This document shows positions 28,376 to 36,732 of a stretch of DNA of 64,000 nucleotides, piece by piece. Position numbers and translations under genes: made by a program. Numbering within the stretch: position 1 is the stretch's first letter; every line of letters begins with the position of its first letter. The stretch spans positions 421,460 to 485,459 of the forward strand of contig NZ_CANLBS010000005.1 of the NCBI RefSeq assembly GCF_947488945.1. Reading direction: 5' to 3'. The notes beneath the pieces were generated by a model, which was not told the origin of the DNA, ran no database searches, and was given only the letters and a program-made list of their open reading frames with translations. This DNA comes from an uncultured Streptomyces sp. (GTDB lineage Bacteria; Actinomycetota; Actinomycetes; Streptomycetales; Streptomycetaceae).

Positions 28376-28900
28376 CTACTCCGCCTTCACGTTGAACGCC
28401 GTGGTCGAGGCCTTGCCGGAGGCGGGCGTGACGACCACCGTCAGGTGCCAGTCGCCGGGCATGCCCAGGACGAGCTTGGCCTCGTAGCCGTCGCCCTTGG
28501 CTCGGGCGGACTGGTTGCCGCCCTTCATCTTCATGTTGGGCATCTCGGGGTTGATCTCTACCTTCGCGCCCTCCACGGCCTTGCCCGCCGCGTCCTTGAC
28601 GGTGATGGTCGCCGTGCCGGCCGCGCCGCCGCCTTTGGCCGGGCAAGGGCTGACCGCGAAGGTGATCTCAAGACCGTTGTCGGACTTGGTGGCCCGGCAA
28701 CTCGCGTCGAGGTCCGTACCACCGGAGGTGCCGGCGGACGCAGGAGTCGTCGTGCTGCATCCGGTGACGAGTGCCGCGGCCAGGGCCGCGCTCGTCACGG
28801 CGGCCAGGCGCACCGCCCCCTCGGGGGTACGGGGCCCAGCCCGCCGGGCCGCGTTCGTGCCGCGTACGGCGGGCTGGGTGGTGGCCGTGCGCCAGGTCAT
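28376..28900 (-). CDS. FixH/YtkA-like lipoprotein
   Basis: A 174-aa exported protein. A hydrophobic stretch near residues 33-47 ends in a lipobox-like LVTGC, so it is probably a lipoprotein with a long N-terminal cytoplasmic tail. Two further cysteines (ASC and SPC) flank a Thr/Lys-rich beta domain. The PEMPNMKMKG segment at about residue 122 and the following PGDWHLTVV match the YtkA/FixH-like domain, which has Met-rich copper-binding features. It belongs to the same leftward operon as CopZ and CopA (5 bp before the aminotransferase). A periplasmic-face copper- or metalloid-binding role is likely. Confidence 0.7.
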   Translation of the reverse strand: MTWRTATTQPAVRGTNAARRAGPRTPEGAVRLAAVTSAALAAALVTGCSTTTPASAGTSGGTDLDASCRATKSDNGLEITFAVSPCPAKGGGAAGTATITVKDAAGKAVEGAKVEINPEMPNMKMKGGNQSARAKGDGYEAKLVLGMPGDWHLTVVVTPASGKASTTAFNVKAE

Positions 28901-28931
28901 CTGCACTCCTTCGAAGTGGGGTGGAAAGGGG

Positions 28932-29246
28932 TCAGCCGCAGCAGGAGGATTTCTTCGGGGCCGCGGCCCCGGCCTCGGCGGGCTCGGCGGCGTCGGCGGC
29001 GGGCTTCGGGCCGCAGCACGACGACTTCTTGGGGGCCTCGGCGGCGTCGGCGGCGGGCTTCGGGCCGCAGCAGGACGACTTCTTCGGCGCTGCGGTCTGC
29101 TCCGCCTTCTCCGTCGCGGCGGGGGCGGCGGCTTCGGCGGCGGGCTTGGGGCCGCAGCACGACGACGCCTTCGGCGCCTCGACCGTCGGGGCCGCGTTCC
29201 CCTGGGCGGCGTCCCAGAACATGTTGCCGAGGTTGGTGTCAGACAT
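28932..29246 (-). CDS. Cys-rich repeat protein with four SSCCG motifs
   Basis: A 104-aa protein without known relatives. The N-terminal 27 residues (beginning SDTNLGNMFWDAAQGN) are non-repetitive; the rest is a low-complexity Ala/Pro/Lys chain in which SSCCG occurs four times, the first three followed by PKPAA, and the last at the very C-terminus. The ATG overlaps the end of the ABC transporter gene by 8 bases, so translation is coupled. Vicinal Cys pairs bind As(III) tightly, so a metallothionein-like arsenic store is one reading. A leader plus repeated core layout also fits a ribosomal peptide precursor. I do not recognise a family. Confidence 0.75.
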   Translation of the reverse strand: MSDTNLGNMFWDAAQGNAAPTVEAPKASSCCGPKPAAEAAAPAATEKAEQTAAPKKSSCCGPKPAADAAEAPKKSSCCGPKPAADAAEPAEAGAAAPKKSSCCG

Positions 29247-31167
29247 GGGCGTTGTCCTTTCCTGTGGTGTTCTTGCCGGTGCGGCCCTCGTGGGCCTGGC
29301 AGAGCTCGGTGAGTCGCCCACCCGCGGTGAGCAGTTCGACGGGGAGGCCGGACTCGACGATGCGGCCGTCCTCCAGGACGAAGACCTCGTCGAGGTCCTC
29401 GATGAGGGTCATCCAGTGGGCGACGACGATCGCCGTGCGGCCTTCGAGGAGGCGCCGGATCGCGCGGAAGACCAGGCGCTGGCGGTCGGGGTCGACGCTG
29501 GAGATGGCCTCGTCGAGGACGATGATGCGCGGGTCGACGAGCATGGCCCGCGCGAGGGCGATGATCTGGCGCTCGCCGACGGACAGGCGCGAACCTCTTT
29601 CGCCGACCCGGGTCTTGTAGCCGTCGCGCAGAGCGGAGATCACCTCGTGGGCACCGACGGCTTCGGCCGCCTGGACAACCTGCTCTTCGGTGGCGTCGGG
29701 TCGGCCGAACAGGATGTTCTCGGTGACGGTGCCGTCGAAGAGCTGGGCCTCCTGGGTGACCAGAAGCACCTGGGAGCGGACCGAGGCGCTGCTGATGTCG
29801 GCGAGGTCGTGGCCGTCGATGCGGATGGCACCGCTCGTCGGTGTGTACAGGCGGACGAGCAGCTGCATCAGGGTGCTCTTGCCGGCGCCGCTCGTGCCGA
29901 CGATGCCGATGTGCCGGCCCGGCTCGGCGTGCAGGCTGATGCCGTGGAGGACGTCGGGCCCGTCGCCGTACGCGAAGGTGACGTCGTCGACGTCGACCGT
30001 TCCTTCGACGGGCGGCAGGGTGCCGGAACCGCTCTGCTCCTCCTCCAGGTCGAGCACGTCGAGCATCCGCTGCGCGGAGGCGGCGATGTCGGATGTCTGA
30101 CCCAGCTGGTTGGCGAGGTCGCGCACGGGGTTCAGCATGCGCTTGACGAAGAGGGCGAACGCGGCGAGGGTGCCGGCCGCCAGGGCGGTGCCGGAGGCCA
30201 TGCCCATGGACGCCATCATCGTGTTGGTGCCCATGAGCATCCAGGTCATCGGCATCATGCCGGAGGCCATGTCGAAGAAGAACCCGGATCCCAGCTGGTG
30301 CCCGTTGATGATCTGGAGGCCGCCGAAGAAGATCAGCAGGGCCAGGGCGAGGAAGACGCTGAAGCCGAGGTGCGAGGTGAGCCACAGCCGCTTGCGGGAG
30401 AGCCGGTTGTGGACCTCGCTGTACTCCTCCGAGCGCCGGCGGAGATCGGCGAGGACCGCCTCCTCCTGGCCGAAGGCGCGGATGTCCGCGAGGCCGTCGA
30501 TCCTCTGGTTGAGGTAGCCGACCATCTGGTCCCAGCCCTCGCGCTGGGCACGGGTGTCGGGTCGCAGGCGCGCCGTCCACTTCACCGCGATCCACACCAT
30601 CAGCGGGATCGTGAAGAGCGTGGGCAGGGCGACCAGAGGGCTGAGGGCGAGCAGGAAGACGGCGAAGGCGATGAACCAGATGACGCTGTTGGTGATCTCC
30701 ATCAGCGTCTTGGTCAGGAAGCCGCGGAAACGGTTGGCCTCGAACAGGACCCGTGTGACCCACGCGCCACTCTCCTGGGCGACGTGCCGGGAGAGCTGGA
30801 CGTTGTGCAGGCGGGCCACGAGGTCGTTGCGGATGGTGACCGTCAGCCGCTCGTTCACCCGGATCATCGCCGAGTTGTAGGTGATGCGGATGATGTTGTC
30901 GAGGACGGTCAGCAGGAAGAAGTTGAGTGCCGTCGACCGGACGGCCTCCATGTCGCCGATGACGATGTGACCGATGCCGGCCATCACCGTGTACATCACG
31001 GCGATCGTGACGATGGTGTTGACGACGGCCATGGACGTGGCGACCGTCAGCCAACCCCAGTGGGGGCGCAGGTAGGGGAGGAAGCGGCGTACGGCGCGGA
31101 GGAGAGCCCGTCGTGCCTCACGCTCGTCCGGGAGTGGCTCGGTAGCCTGAATCGACGTGGTGGTCAT
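29239..31167 (-). CDS. ABC exporter half-transporter with intact ATPase site
   Basis: A 642-aa type IV ABC exporter with an N-terminal membrane domain of six segments and a C-terminal ATPase. Walker A is GTSGAGKST, the signature LSVGERQ, Walker B IIVLDEA with the catalytic Glu present, and the switch His is in VVAHW. A loop near residues 280-310 is notably rich in Met (MASGMMPMTWMLMG and MMASMGMASG), which is rare in this family and might bind a soft metal(loid). Its ATG overlaps the stop of the partner gene (ATGA). The pair should export the cluster product or a thiol-arsenical conjugate. Confidence 0.9.
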   Translation of the reverse strand: MTTTSIQATEPLPDEREARRALLRAVRRFLPYLRPHWGWLTVATSMAVVNTIVTIAVMYTVMAGIGHIVIGDMEAVRSTALNFFLLTVLDNIIRITYNSAMIRVNERLTVTIRNDLVARLHNVQLSRHVAQESGAWVTRVLFEANRFRGFLTKTLMEITNSVIWFIAFAVFLLALSPLVALPTLFTIPLMVWIAVKWTARLRPDTRAQREGWDQMVGYLNQRIDGLADIRAFGQEEAVLADLRRRSEEYSEVHNRLSRKRLWLTSHLGFSVFLALALLIFFGGLQIINGHQLGSGFFFDMASGMMPMTWMLMGTNTMMASMGMASGTALAAGTLAAFALFVKRMLNPVRDLANQLGQTSDIAASAQRMLDVLDLEEEQSGSGTLPPVEGTVDVDDVTFAYGDGPDVLHGISLHAEPGRHIGIVGTSGAGKSTLMQLLVRLYTPTSGAIRIDGHDLADISSASVRSQVLLVTQEAQLFDGTVTENILFGRPDATEEQVVQAAEAVGAHEVISALRDGYKTRVGERGSRLSVGERQIIALARAMLVDPRIIVLDEAISSVDPDRQRLVFRAIRRLLEGRTAIVVAHWMTLIEDLDEVFVLEDGRIVESGLPVELLTAGGRLTELCQAHEGRTGKNTTGKDNAHV

Positions 31168-32855
31168 GCTTCCCTTCCTCCGTCCGCGGTGGTCGCGCCC
31201 GCGAGGGTGGCCGTGGCGTCCGCGGAAGACTCCGGGGAGGCGAGGCTGATGGTGCGGTCGACGTAGCCGGCGACGGCCGGCTGCTGGGAGGCGATGACCA
31301 GGGTGCGGCCCCGGCGGACCCGGAGGACCGTTTCCAGGAGCGCGGCCTCGGTTTCGGCGTCCAGGTTCGCCGTGGGGTTGTCGAGCAGCAGGATGTCGGG
31401 GTCCACGAGGAGCACGCGGGCCAGGCCGATCCGCTGGCGCTCGCCCGCGGAGAGGTCCAGGGTGGTGGCGCCGAAGCGCCGGTCCAGCGGAATGTGGGAA
31501 AGTCCGGCGGCCTCGACGGCGTCGGTCATCTCCTGGCGGGTGGCCTCGGGGCGGGCGAAGCGGACGTTGTCCTCAAGAGTGCCCTCGAAGATCCACTGGC
31601 GCTGGGGCAGACAGACGATCCGGCGGCGCAGTGCCTCGGACTCGTACGTGCGGGCGTCCACTCCGTCGTACGTGACGCTGCCGGCCTCGGGGTCGCGCAG
31701 TCGGGCCAGCACGTGGAGCAGGGTGGACTTGCCGCTGCCGGTGGGACCGGTCAGCAGGACGGCCTCGCCGGGCTCGACGCGGAACTCGGCCCTGTCCAGG
31801 ATCCGGCGGCCGGCGACGTCGACGTCGATGCCCGAGGCGTGAATCCCCCCCACGGCGGGAACGTCGGTGCTGCCCTCTCCGGTGGCGATCACGGAACGGG
31901 CGTCCATGACGCGGAGCAGGCGCTGTGCGGTGACGACGCTGCGGAACGCACCGTTCACGTGCATGGCGAGCATGTGGACGCTCATCTGGAACATCATCAC
32001 GAGAGCGACGACGGCGACCAGGTCACCGACCGTGCTCCTGCCGTCCAGGACCGCGTTGCCGCCGACCCACAGGGCGATCGGCGTGGGCAGGCCCCCGATG
32101 ACGTTCAGGATGGCTTCCCAGCGGCTGTACGTGCGCTTCATCTGGCCGTCGCGGGCCGTGTGGGCCTCGTTGACCTTGTTCAGACGTTCGGAGGCGTCCG
32201 CCTCGCGGCCGTACGACTTGACCACGTTGATGTTGGCGAGTGATTCGCCGACACCGGCGAGGAGTTTGGTGAACTGGCTCTTCAACTCGATGAACGCGCG
32301 CTGCAGGCGAAGTTGCACAGTGAAGTTCCCGATGACGACGAAGATCAGCGGGATGGAGGCCAGCACTGTCGTGCGCAGGTCGATGATGAGCGCCGTGATC
32401 AGCATGGCGAGCATGACGAGTAGCTGGTTGAGCAGTTCGAGCAGGCCGCCGTTGGTGAGGCCGCGGACCGAGACGGCGTCGGAGATGAGCCGGGTGAGCG
32501 CGCGGCCACCGGATGCCTCGGCGACGTCGGCGGGACCCAGGCGCATCATCTTGCGCACCAGGTCCTCGCGGAGATCATTGACGGCCTTGCTGGCGACGGT
32601 GAACCGCATGCGCTTGCCGTAGTGCAGCAGGGCCGTGGTGGCGGCGCCGGCGGCGAGCACCCCGACCGAGGTGATCAGCAGGCTGCTCGACTTCCCGCCC
32701 AGGACGCCGACGTCGATGGCGTAGCGGGTCAGGAGGGGCACGGCGATGTTGCCCAGGAGGCCGATGAACATGATCACCGTGGCGGTGATGATCTCGCGGC
32801 GGTAGCGCAGCGGGTAGCCATAGATGAAGCGCAGCGCGCGAAGCGAGTCGTTCAA
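31164..32855 (-). CDS. ABC exporter half-transporter with degenerate ATPase site
   Basis: A 563-aa partner of the preceding exporter. Membrane domain at about residues 15-310, ATPase after about 330. Walker A (GPTGSGKST) and the signature (LSAGERQ) are normal, but Walker B reads LLLDNPT, with Asn in place of the catalytic Glu, and the switch His is Gln (IASQQ). This is the hallmark of asymmetric heterodimeric exporters in which one site binds but does not hydrolyse ATP. The start is TTG 32855 with GAGGGGGC 6-7 bases upstream; no ATG/GTG fits better. It follows a Cys-rich small protein gene by 90 bp. Confidence 0.9.
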   Translation of the reverse strand: MNDSLRALRFIYGYPLRYRREIITATVIMFIGLLGNIAVPLLTRYAIDVGVLGGKSSSLLITSVGVLAAGAATTALLHYGKRMRFTVASKAVNDLREDLVRKMMRLGPADVAEASGGRALTRLISDAVSVRGLTNGGLLELLNQLLVMLAMLITALIIDLRTTVLASIPLIFVVIGNFTVQLRLQRAFIELKSQFTKLLAGVGESLANINVVKSYGREADASERLNKVNEAHTARDGQMKRTYSRWEAILNVIGGLPTPIALWVGGNAVLDGRSTVGDLVAVVALVMMFQMSVHMLAMHVNGAFRSVVTAQRLLRVMDARSVIATGEGSTDVPAVGGIHASGIDVDVAGRRILDRAEFRVEPGEAVLLTGPTGSGKSTLLHVLARLRDPEAGSVTYDGVDARTYESEALRRRIVCLPQRQWIFEGTLEDNVRFARPEATRQEMTDAVEAAGLSHIPLDRRFGATTLDLSAGERQRIGLARVLLVDPDILLLDNPTANLDAETEAALLETVLRVRRGRTLVIASQQPAVAGYVDRTISLASPESSADATATLAGATTADGGREA

Positions 32856-32945
32856 CGTCGTGCCCCCTCTGGAGTCTTGTGAGTTGGTGGTTGTCAGCGG
32901 GCCGCACCCGTCGGGTGCGGCCCGCCGTAGCGTCCCGGGACGGGA

Positions 32946-33050
32946 TCAGTCGCAGCAGGCGCAGGCGCACCCGCACTCCTGGCCGTCCTCGGCGACGTCC
33001 TCGGCGCCGCTGGTCTCGCAGCAGCCCGAGCCGACCATGTCGTCAGCCAT
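32946..33050 (-). CDS. 34-aa cysteine-rich peptide (CC ... CxCxCxCC)
   Basis: A very short gene with a strong ribosome binding site (AGGAGGAAGAC) directly before ATG 33050 and a perfect operator-like repeat just upstream (33072-33101). The peptide is acidic and has seven Cys: one pair in GSGCCETS and a C-terminal ECGCACACCD, that is C-x-C-x-C-x-CC. This resembles metallothionein or phytochelatin spacing and would chelate As(III) or Cu(I). It opens the transcript that includes the two exporter halves and the SSCCG repeat protein. No family recognised. Confidence 0.75.
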   Translation of the reverse strand: MADDMVGSGCCETSGAEDVAEDGQECGCACACCD

Positions 33051-33071
33051 GTCTTCCTCCTCCCTGGTTTT

Positions 33072-33101
33072 TGATTCGATAATTTCAAAAGTATCGAATC
33101 A
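33072..33101. promoter_or_regulatory. Perfect operator TGATTCGAT-N12-ATCGAATCA
   Basis: The strongest inverted repeat in the island: 9-bp perfect arms around an AT-rich 12-base centre, 21 bp upstream of the 34-aa peptide gene and 44 bp downstream of the ATP-grasp gene end. The size and symmetry fit an ArsR-family dimer site. The half-site GATTCGA recurs at other island promoters. Confidence 0.7.
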
Positions 33102-33145
33102 CGTGTCCGGTTGACCGTCAACAGATCTCCACCGAGCAGAAGTCG

Positions 33146-34393
33146 TCAGCAGCAGCTGGTGTGCGCACGGTCCACGGCGGCATCGGCCGCCGCGTCGTCG
33201 ACCAGCCGGACGGCGAGCTGTTCGCGGACCTTCGCGTAGTCGCGCTCCAACTGCTCCAGGCTCTCGCCGGCGAGCACGATGCGGCCGAACGCACCGCCCT
33301 TGGGGTGCTCGACGGGGAGCACGGCGTCGCCGGGCTTGACGTCGAACTCCACGAACGGCGGCACCGGGGACTCGAGCCCGCTCAGCGATCCGGCAGCCTG
33401 CGCGTCGTAGTCGATGCGCCCACTGCCGTCGAAGACGATGCTGCGGTAGAGCCCGCAGGGCGCCTTGAGTGCCCCGGGTTCCGCGTGCCGGCCCAGGGCG
33501 GCCTCGGTGGCGATCAGGCTCGGTTCGTAGCCGGTGGTCGACCGGATCATCTCGACCGCCTGCCCGCCGGGCACGCGCGGGTTGACTTCGCCGGCGCGCC
33601 AGCCGTCCGACGTGAGGGTGAACTGGAGGGCCGCGGCCCAGTCGTCGAGGCCGACGGCCGCGAGGACGCGGTCCGCGAGGTCTTCGAGTTCGGAGAGCTG
33701 TTCCTCGTCGAGGCGGCTCGGGAAGAACCCCCCGACCTTGACGAAGGTCGGAGGCGGGCCGACCTCCCCCTCGACGACCCACACGACCCGGGTCCGCCCT
33801 CCGACCCGGGAGGCGAAGACGCCTATCTCGGGCCCGGTAACGTATTCCTCGATGAGCGCCGTGTCACGGCCCGCCTTCAGGATGTCGCCGACCGCTTGCT
33901 CCACGTCCTCGCGGCTCTCGCAGTACTTGAGGCCCGCGGCACTGGAGGCGTCACGCGGTTTGACGACCACGGGCAGGCCGAGCTCTTCGGCGGCCTCGGC
34001 GCCTTCTCCAGCGCCCGCGACCACGCGGCTACGGGGCACGGGGACGCCCGCCTCCGCCAGGAGCCGATGGGTGGCCGCCTTGTCGATGCAGTCGCGGGCG
34101 GCCTGCTCGGTGATCCCGTGGTCGAGCCCCAGCTCGGCGCGCAGCCGTCCGGCAAGAGGGACCAGGCGCTCGACTCCCGTGACGACGGCGTCGATGGGCC
34201 GGTCGGCGTGGGCCGCGGCGACCAGGGCGACGGCGTCGTCCCAGTCGTCGAAGTCGACCTCCAGCGGGTAGTCGGCGAGCATGAGCTGCTCGATCGTCAT
34301 GTTCTCCTCGGCGAACACGACGTCGTAGTCGGTGTGTTCCTTCAGCTGCCGCACCGTGCGCCGGCCGCCGAGGACGAGGATGCGAGGGGTCAT
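33146..34393 (-). CDS. ATP-grasp ligase 1 (L-amino-acid-ligase type) ending in SCC
   Basis: A 415-aa ATP-grasp enzyme of the L-amino-acid ligase / carboxylate-amine ligase kind: an N-terminal Rossmann-like part (ILVLGG at 5-10), Lys 145 of VVVKPRD, the IEEYVTGPE loop near 181, and the metal-binding pair E-V-N (269-271) with P-R-V-P-G-G. The C-terminal 90 residues (HPKGGAFGRIVLAG) match the LAL C-terminal subdomain. The protein ends AHTSCC, an appended dithiol. ATG 34393 overlaps the stop of ligase 2. It should activate a carboxylate as acyl-phosphate and join it to an amine; substrates unknown, but peptide bond formation with an arsenic-bearing amino acid is attractive. Confidence 0.85.
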   Translation of the reverse strand: MTPRILVLGGRRTVRQLKEHTDYDVVFAEENMTIEQLMLADYPLEVDFDDWDDAVALVAAAHADRPIDAVVTGVERLVPLAGRLRAELGLDHGITEQAARDCIDKAATHRLLAEAGVPVPRSRVVAGAGEGAEAAEELGLPVVVKPRDASSAAGLKYCESREDVEQAVGDILKAGRDTALIEEYVTGPEIGVFASRVGGRTRVVWVVEGEVGPPPTFVKVGGFFPSRLDEEQLSELEDLADRVLAAVGLDDWAAALQFTLTSDGWRAGEVNPRVPGGQAVEMIRSTTGYEPSLIATEAALGRHAEPGALKAPCGLYRSIVFDGSGRIDYDAQAAGSLSGLESPVPPFVEFDVKPGDAVLPVEHPKGGAFGRIVLAGESLEQLERDYAKVREQLAVRLVDDAAADAAVDRAHTSCC

Positions 34394-35595
34394 GGGAGCG
34401 TCACCTGCTGGTTGTCGGGCTCGACGTGGAGTCGGAGCGATTCGAAGATGGCGCGGTACCGGCTCTCCAGCTCCGCGGGGTCGTCGCCGTAGACCACGAT
34501 GCGGCCGTAGCTGCCGCCGTCCGGGTCGTCGACACTGCGCACGCTGTCGCCGGGCTCGACGTCGAGCGTGACGGCGGGTACGTCGATGCCGCCGAGGTCG
34601 TACCAGGCCGTGCCGGGGCTGTCGGAGGTGACGCACCGGTACAGGACTCCGGTCGCGGTGGGCGTCACGCGCGTGACGGGGACCCCGAGGGCGATCTCGG
34701 CGGCGGCGCGTGTGAGGTCGATGCCGCTGGTGCGCTCGGTCGCGGCGCACAGCTGCCCGCCGGGCGGCCGGGCGGCGACATTGATGAGGACGGGGCCGTC
34801 CTCCGTGAGCCGTACCTGCGTGTGGGAGACGGCGTGGTCGAAGCCGAGAACGGCCAGGGCGCGGGTGACGAAGGACGCCACCTCGGCCTCCCGCTCGGAA
34901 CTGAGTCCACTCGGGAAGTCGTATCCCGTCTCGACCTGCCGGGGACCGGTTCCCACGTACTGGGCGAGGATGCCGACGACCTCGGTCCTGCCGTCGCTGG
35001 TGATGCTCTGCACGGCGTACTCGGGTCCCTCGACCGCGCGCTCCACGAGGAGCGCGGTGGGGCCGAGAACCTCGACAGCGCGGGCCACGTCCTCGGAGCT
35101 GCGGCAGAGCATGCTGCCCCGCCCTCGGGAACCGGTCGCTTTCTTGACCACGACGGGCAGGCCGAGGCGCCGGGCGGCGGCTGCGGCATCGGCCGGGTCG
35201 GTCGCCGTCAGATGGTCCGGGACGCGCACTCCCCCGCCGGCGAGCACCATCCGCATGCGGATCTTGTCGTGGCAGGCGAGCGCGGCCCGGAGGTCGAGCC
35301 CGCGGGTGCCGAGCCGCGCGGCCAGATAGCCGGCCAGCGGCACGTGCGCGTCGTAGACGCTGAAGACCGCGTCGAGCGGGCGGCCGGCGTGGAGCCGGCG
35401 CAGTGCCGCCTCGGCGGCGTCCCAGTCGTCCAGGTCGATGTCCAGGGCGACGTCGACCTTGCAGGCGAGGTCGAGCGGTGTGGGGTTGTCGAGCAGGACG
35501 GACCGCACGTCAAGACGGGTGAGGACGTCGACGACGCGGCGTCCCGAGAGGCACGCCACGCTCGGTCGCGTGTCGGCGACGGAGTCGGTCTTCAT
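34390..35595 (-). CDS. ATP-grasp protein 2, metal-site residues replaced
   Basis: A 401-aa homologue of the other two ligases in this cluster, with the same overall plan: V-V-V-K-K at about 148-152, LLVERAVEGPEYAVQ at 182-196 and a GSYGRIVVYG C-terminal subdomain. The usual E-x-N metal-binding pair is missing: the segment reads VLINVAARPPGG, giving Asn 272 and Ala 274 where Glu and Asn are expected. It also lacks the terminal Cys-Cys of its siblings. It may be a non-catalytic partner or use an altered mechanism. Its ATG 35595 overlaps the stop of the FemAB-like gene (TGATG), so a longer GTG start at 35604 is less likely. Confidence 0.82.
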   Translation of the reverse strand: MKTDSVADTRPSVACLSGRRVVDVLTRLDVRSVLLDNPTPLDLACKVDVALDIDLDDWDAAEAALRRLHAGRPLDAVFSVYDAHVPLAGYLAARLGTRGLDLRAALACHDKIRMRMVLAGGGVRVPDHLTATDPADAAAAARRLGLPVVVKKATGSRGRGSMLCRSSEDVARAVEVLGPTALLVERAVEGPEYAVQSITSDGRTEVVGILAQYVGTGPRQVETGYDFPSGLSSEREAEVASFVTRALAVLGFDHAVSHTQVRLTEDGPVLINVAARPPGGQLCAATERTSGIDLTRAAAEIALGVPVTRVTPTATGVLYRCVTSDSPGTAWYDLGGIDVPAVTLDVEPGDSVRSVDDPDGGSYGRIVVYGDDPAELESRYRAIFESLRLHVEPDNQQVTLP

Positions 35596-36722
35596 CAGCA
35601 GCACCGCTTGACCATGTCGAGTTGCTCATCCGCGCCCTGACACCGTTCTTCGAGGCGTCGGCAGGCCGCGTGCAGGGCGGCTCGCTCGGCGCGGTCGTGG
35701 GTGTTGAGGGCGAGGTAGAGCGGGACGGGACGGGCGCCGAGCTTGCGCTTCTCCACGCCGTTGGACCGGCCGAGGTCGATGGAGCCGACGTCGGTCGCTA
35801 TGGCGCCCTCGATGAGGCGGGCGGCCATCGCCCGGTAGGGAACGAAGTGCGGGAGCCGCTCGGTGTCGAGCCCGGCCAGCCACATCGACCACTTCTGGGC
35901 GAACTGCCAGCCGGCGAAGACCGCAACGGTCTGCTGGTCGGCGTCGGCGGCGGTCACCATCCGCTCGTACGGAGCGAGGCGGGCCTTGACTGCGTGGAGG
36001 AACGCCTCGGGCAATACGTCCGTGGGTGTTCCACGGTTCTCGAGGATGGAGTGCAGGAGGCGCACGAGGGTGTCCGCGTCCGCAGGCGCCTCCGCCACGG
36101 TGTACGCGCGGCCGGAGACGCGGCGTTCCTTCTCCAGCTTGCGGCGCAGGCGCCCCGGGGCGAAGCCCCAGTAGTCCGCGACGGAGGGCACATCGGTGGA
36201 GCAGCGGTACGAAGTCGTGATGTGGGCGGTGGCGTAGCCGTGCCGCAGCAGCAGCCCGCTGAGGTCGCCCGCAGGAGCGTTCGCCACGCCCCATGTCCGT
36301 ATGCCGTCCTCGCCTGCGGTCACTTCCAGGGCGCCGAGCAGAGAGACGAGCGCGTCCTCGTGGCCGGGCACGGCGAGCGGTCCGCCGTCGAGCGCCGCGA
36401 GGCTGTGGGCGAGGAGTACGGGACCGCCCGGGTCGAACGGGGCGAGGTCCGTCAGATACGAGAGCCGGGGGCAGTCGTGCACCACGTACGCCGGGCACAC
36501 GCCCACGAGGTCGTCTCCGTGGTAGGCCATGAGATGGCGGGGCTCGAAGCGGCCCGGTGGGGCGTCCTCGAAGGCCGCGAGCCACTCCCACGTGTGGAAG
36601 ACGGTGCCGCCGGCCCGGGCGACGACGCGGTTCCACTGCTCGGCGTCGACCGTCCGTATCGAGGTCCGCACCTCGGTCCGGTGCGTCCTCAAGATCTCCG
36701 GGGCGGGTTCGGTGCGTGTCAT
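35595..36722 (-). CDS. FemAB/GNAT-like acyltransferase ending in RCC
   Basis: A 375-aa protein of the peptidoglycan-bridge-formation / BioF2-like GNAT group. It shows FHTWEWLAAFEDA at about 45-57, a G-V-C-P-A-Y-V strand, a long central helix (RRKLEKERR) and a typical C-terminal GNAT half (PYRAMAARLIEGAI, then DLGRSNGVEKRKLG). FemAB relatives transfer an amino acid from aminoacyl-tRNA to an amine, which in a biosynthetic cluster is a known way to extend a peptide. The C-terminus reads MVKRCC. ATG 36722 is preferred over GTG 36731 because TGAGGTGG precedes it. It lies between ligases 3 and 2 in one operon. Confidence 0.7.
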   Translation of the reverse strand: MTRTEPAPEILRTHRTEVRTSIRTVDAEQWNRVVARAGGTVFHTWEWLAAFEDAPPGRFEPRHLMAYHGDDLVGVCPAYVVHDCPRLSYLTDLAPFDPGGPVLLAHSLAALDGGPLAVPGHEDALVSLLGALEVTAGEDGIRTWGVANAPAGDLSGLLLRHGYATAHITTSYRCSTDVPSVADYWGFAPGRLRRKLEKERRVSGRAYTVAEAPADADTLVRLLHSILENRGTPTDVLPEAFLHAVKARLAPYERMVTAADADQQTVAVFAGWQFAQKWSMWLAGLDTERLPHFVPYRAMAARLIEGAIATDVGSIDLGRSNGVEKRKLGARPVPLYLALNTHDRAERAALHAACRRLEERCQGADEQLDMVKRCC

Positions 36723-36732
36723 CTGCGCCACC

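Noticed and set aside
28376..31054. An 892-codon leftward frame joining lipoprotein and exporter region
   Set aside because: Only the last 174 codons are the lipoprotein; the rest is a +1 shadow of the ABC gene with Arg/His-rich text.
28771..31266. An 831-codon rightward frame
   Set aside because: Antisense of the exporter and Cys-rich protein genes; no recognisable motif.
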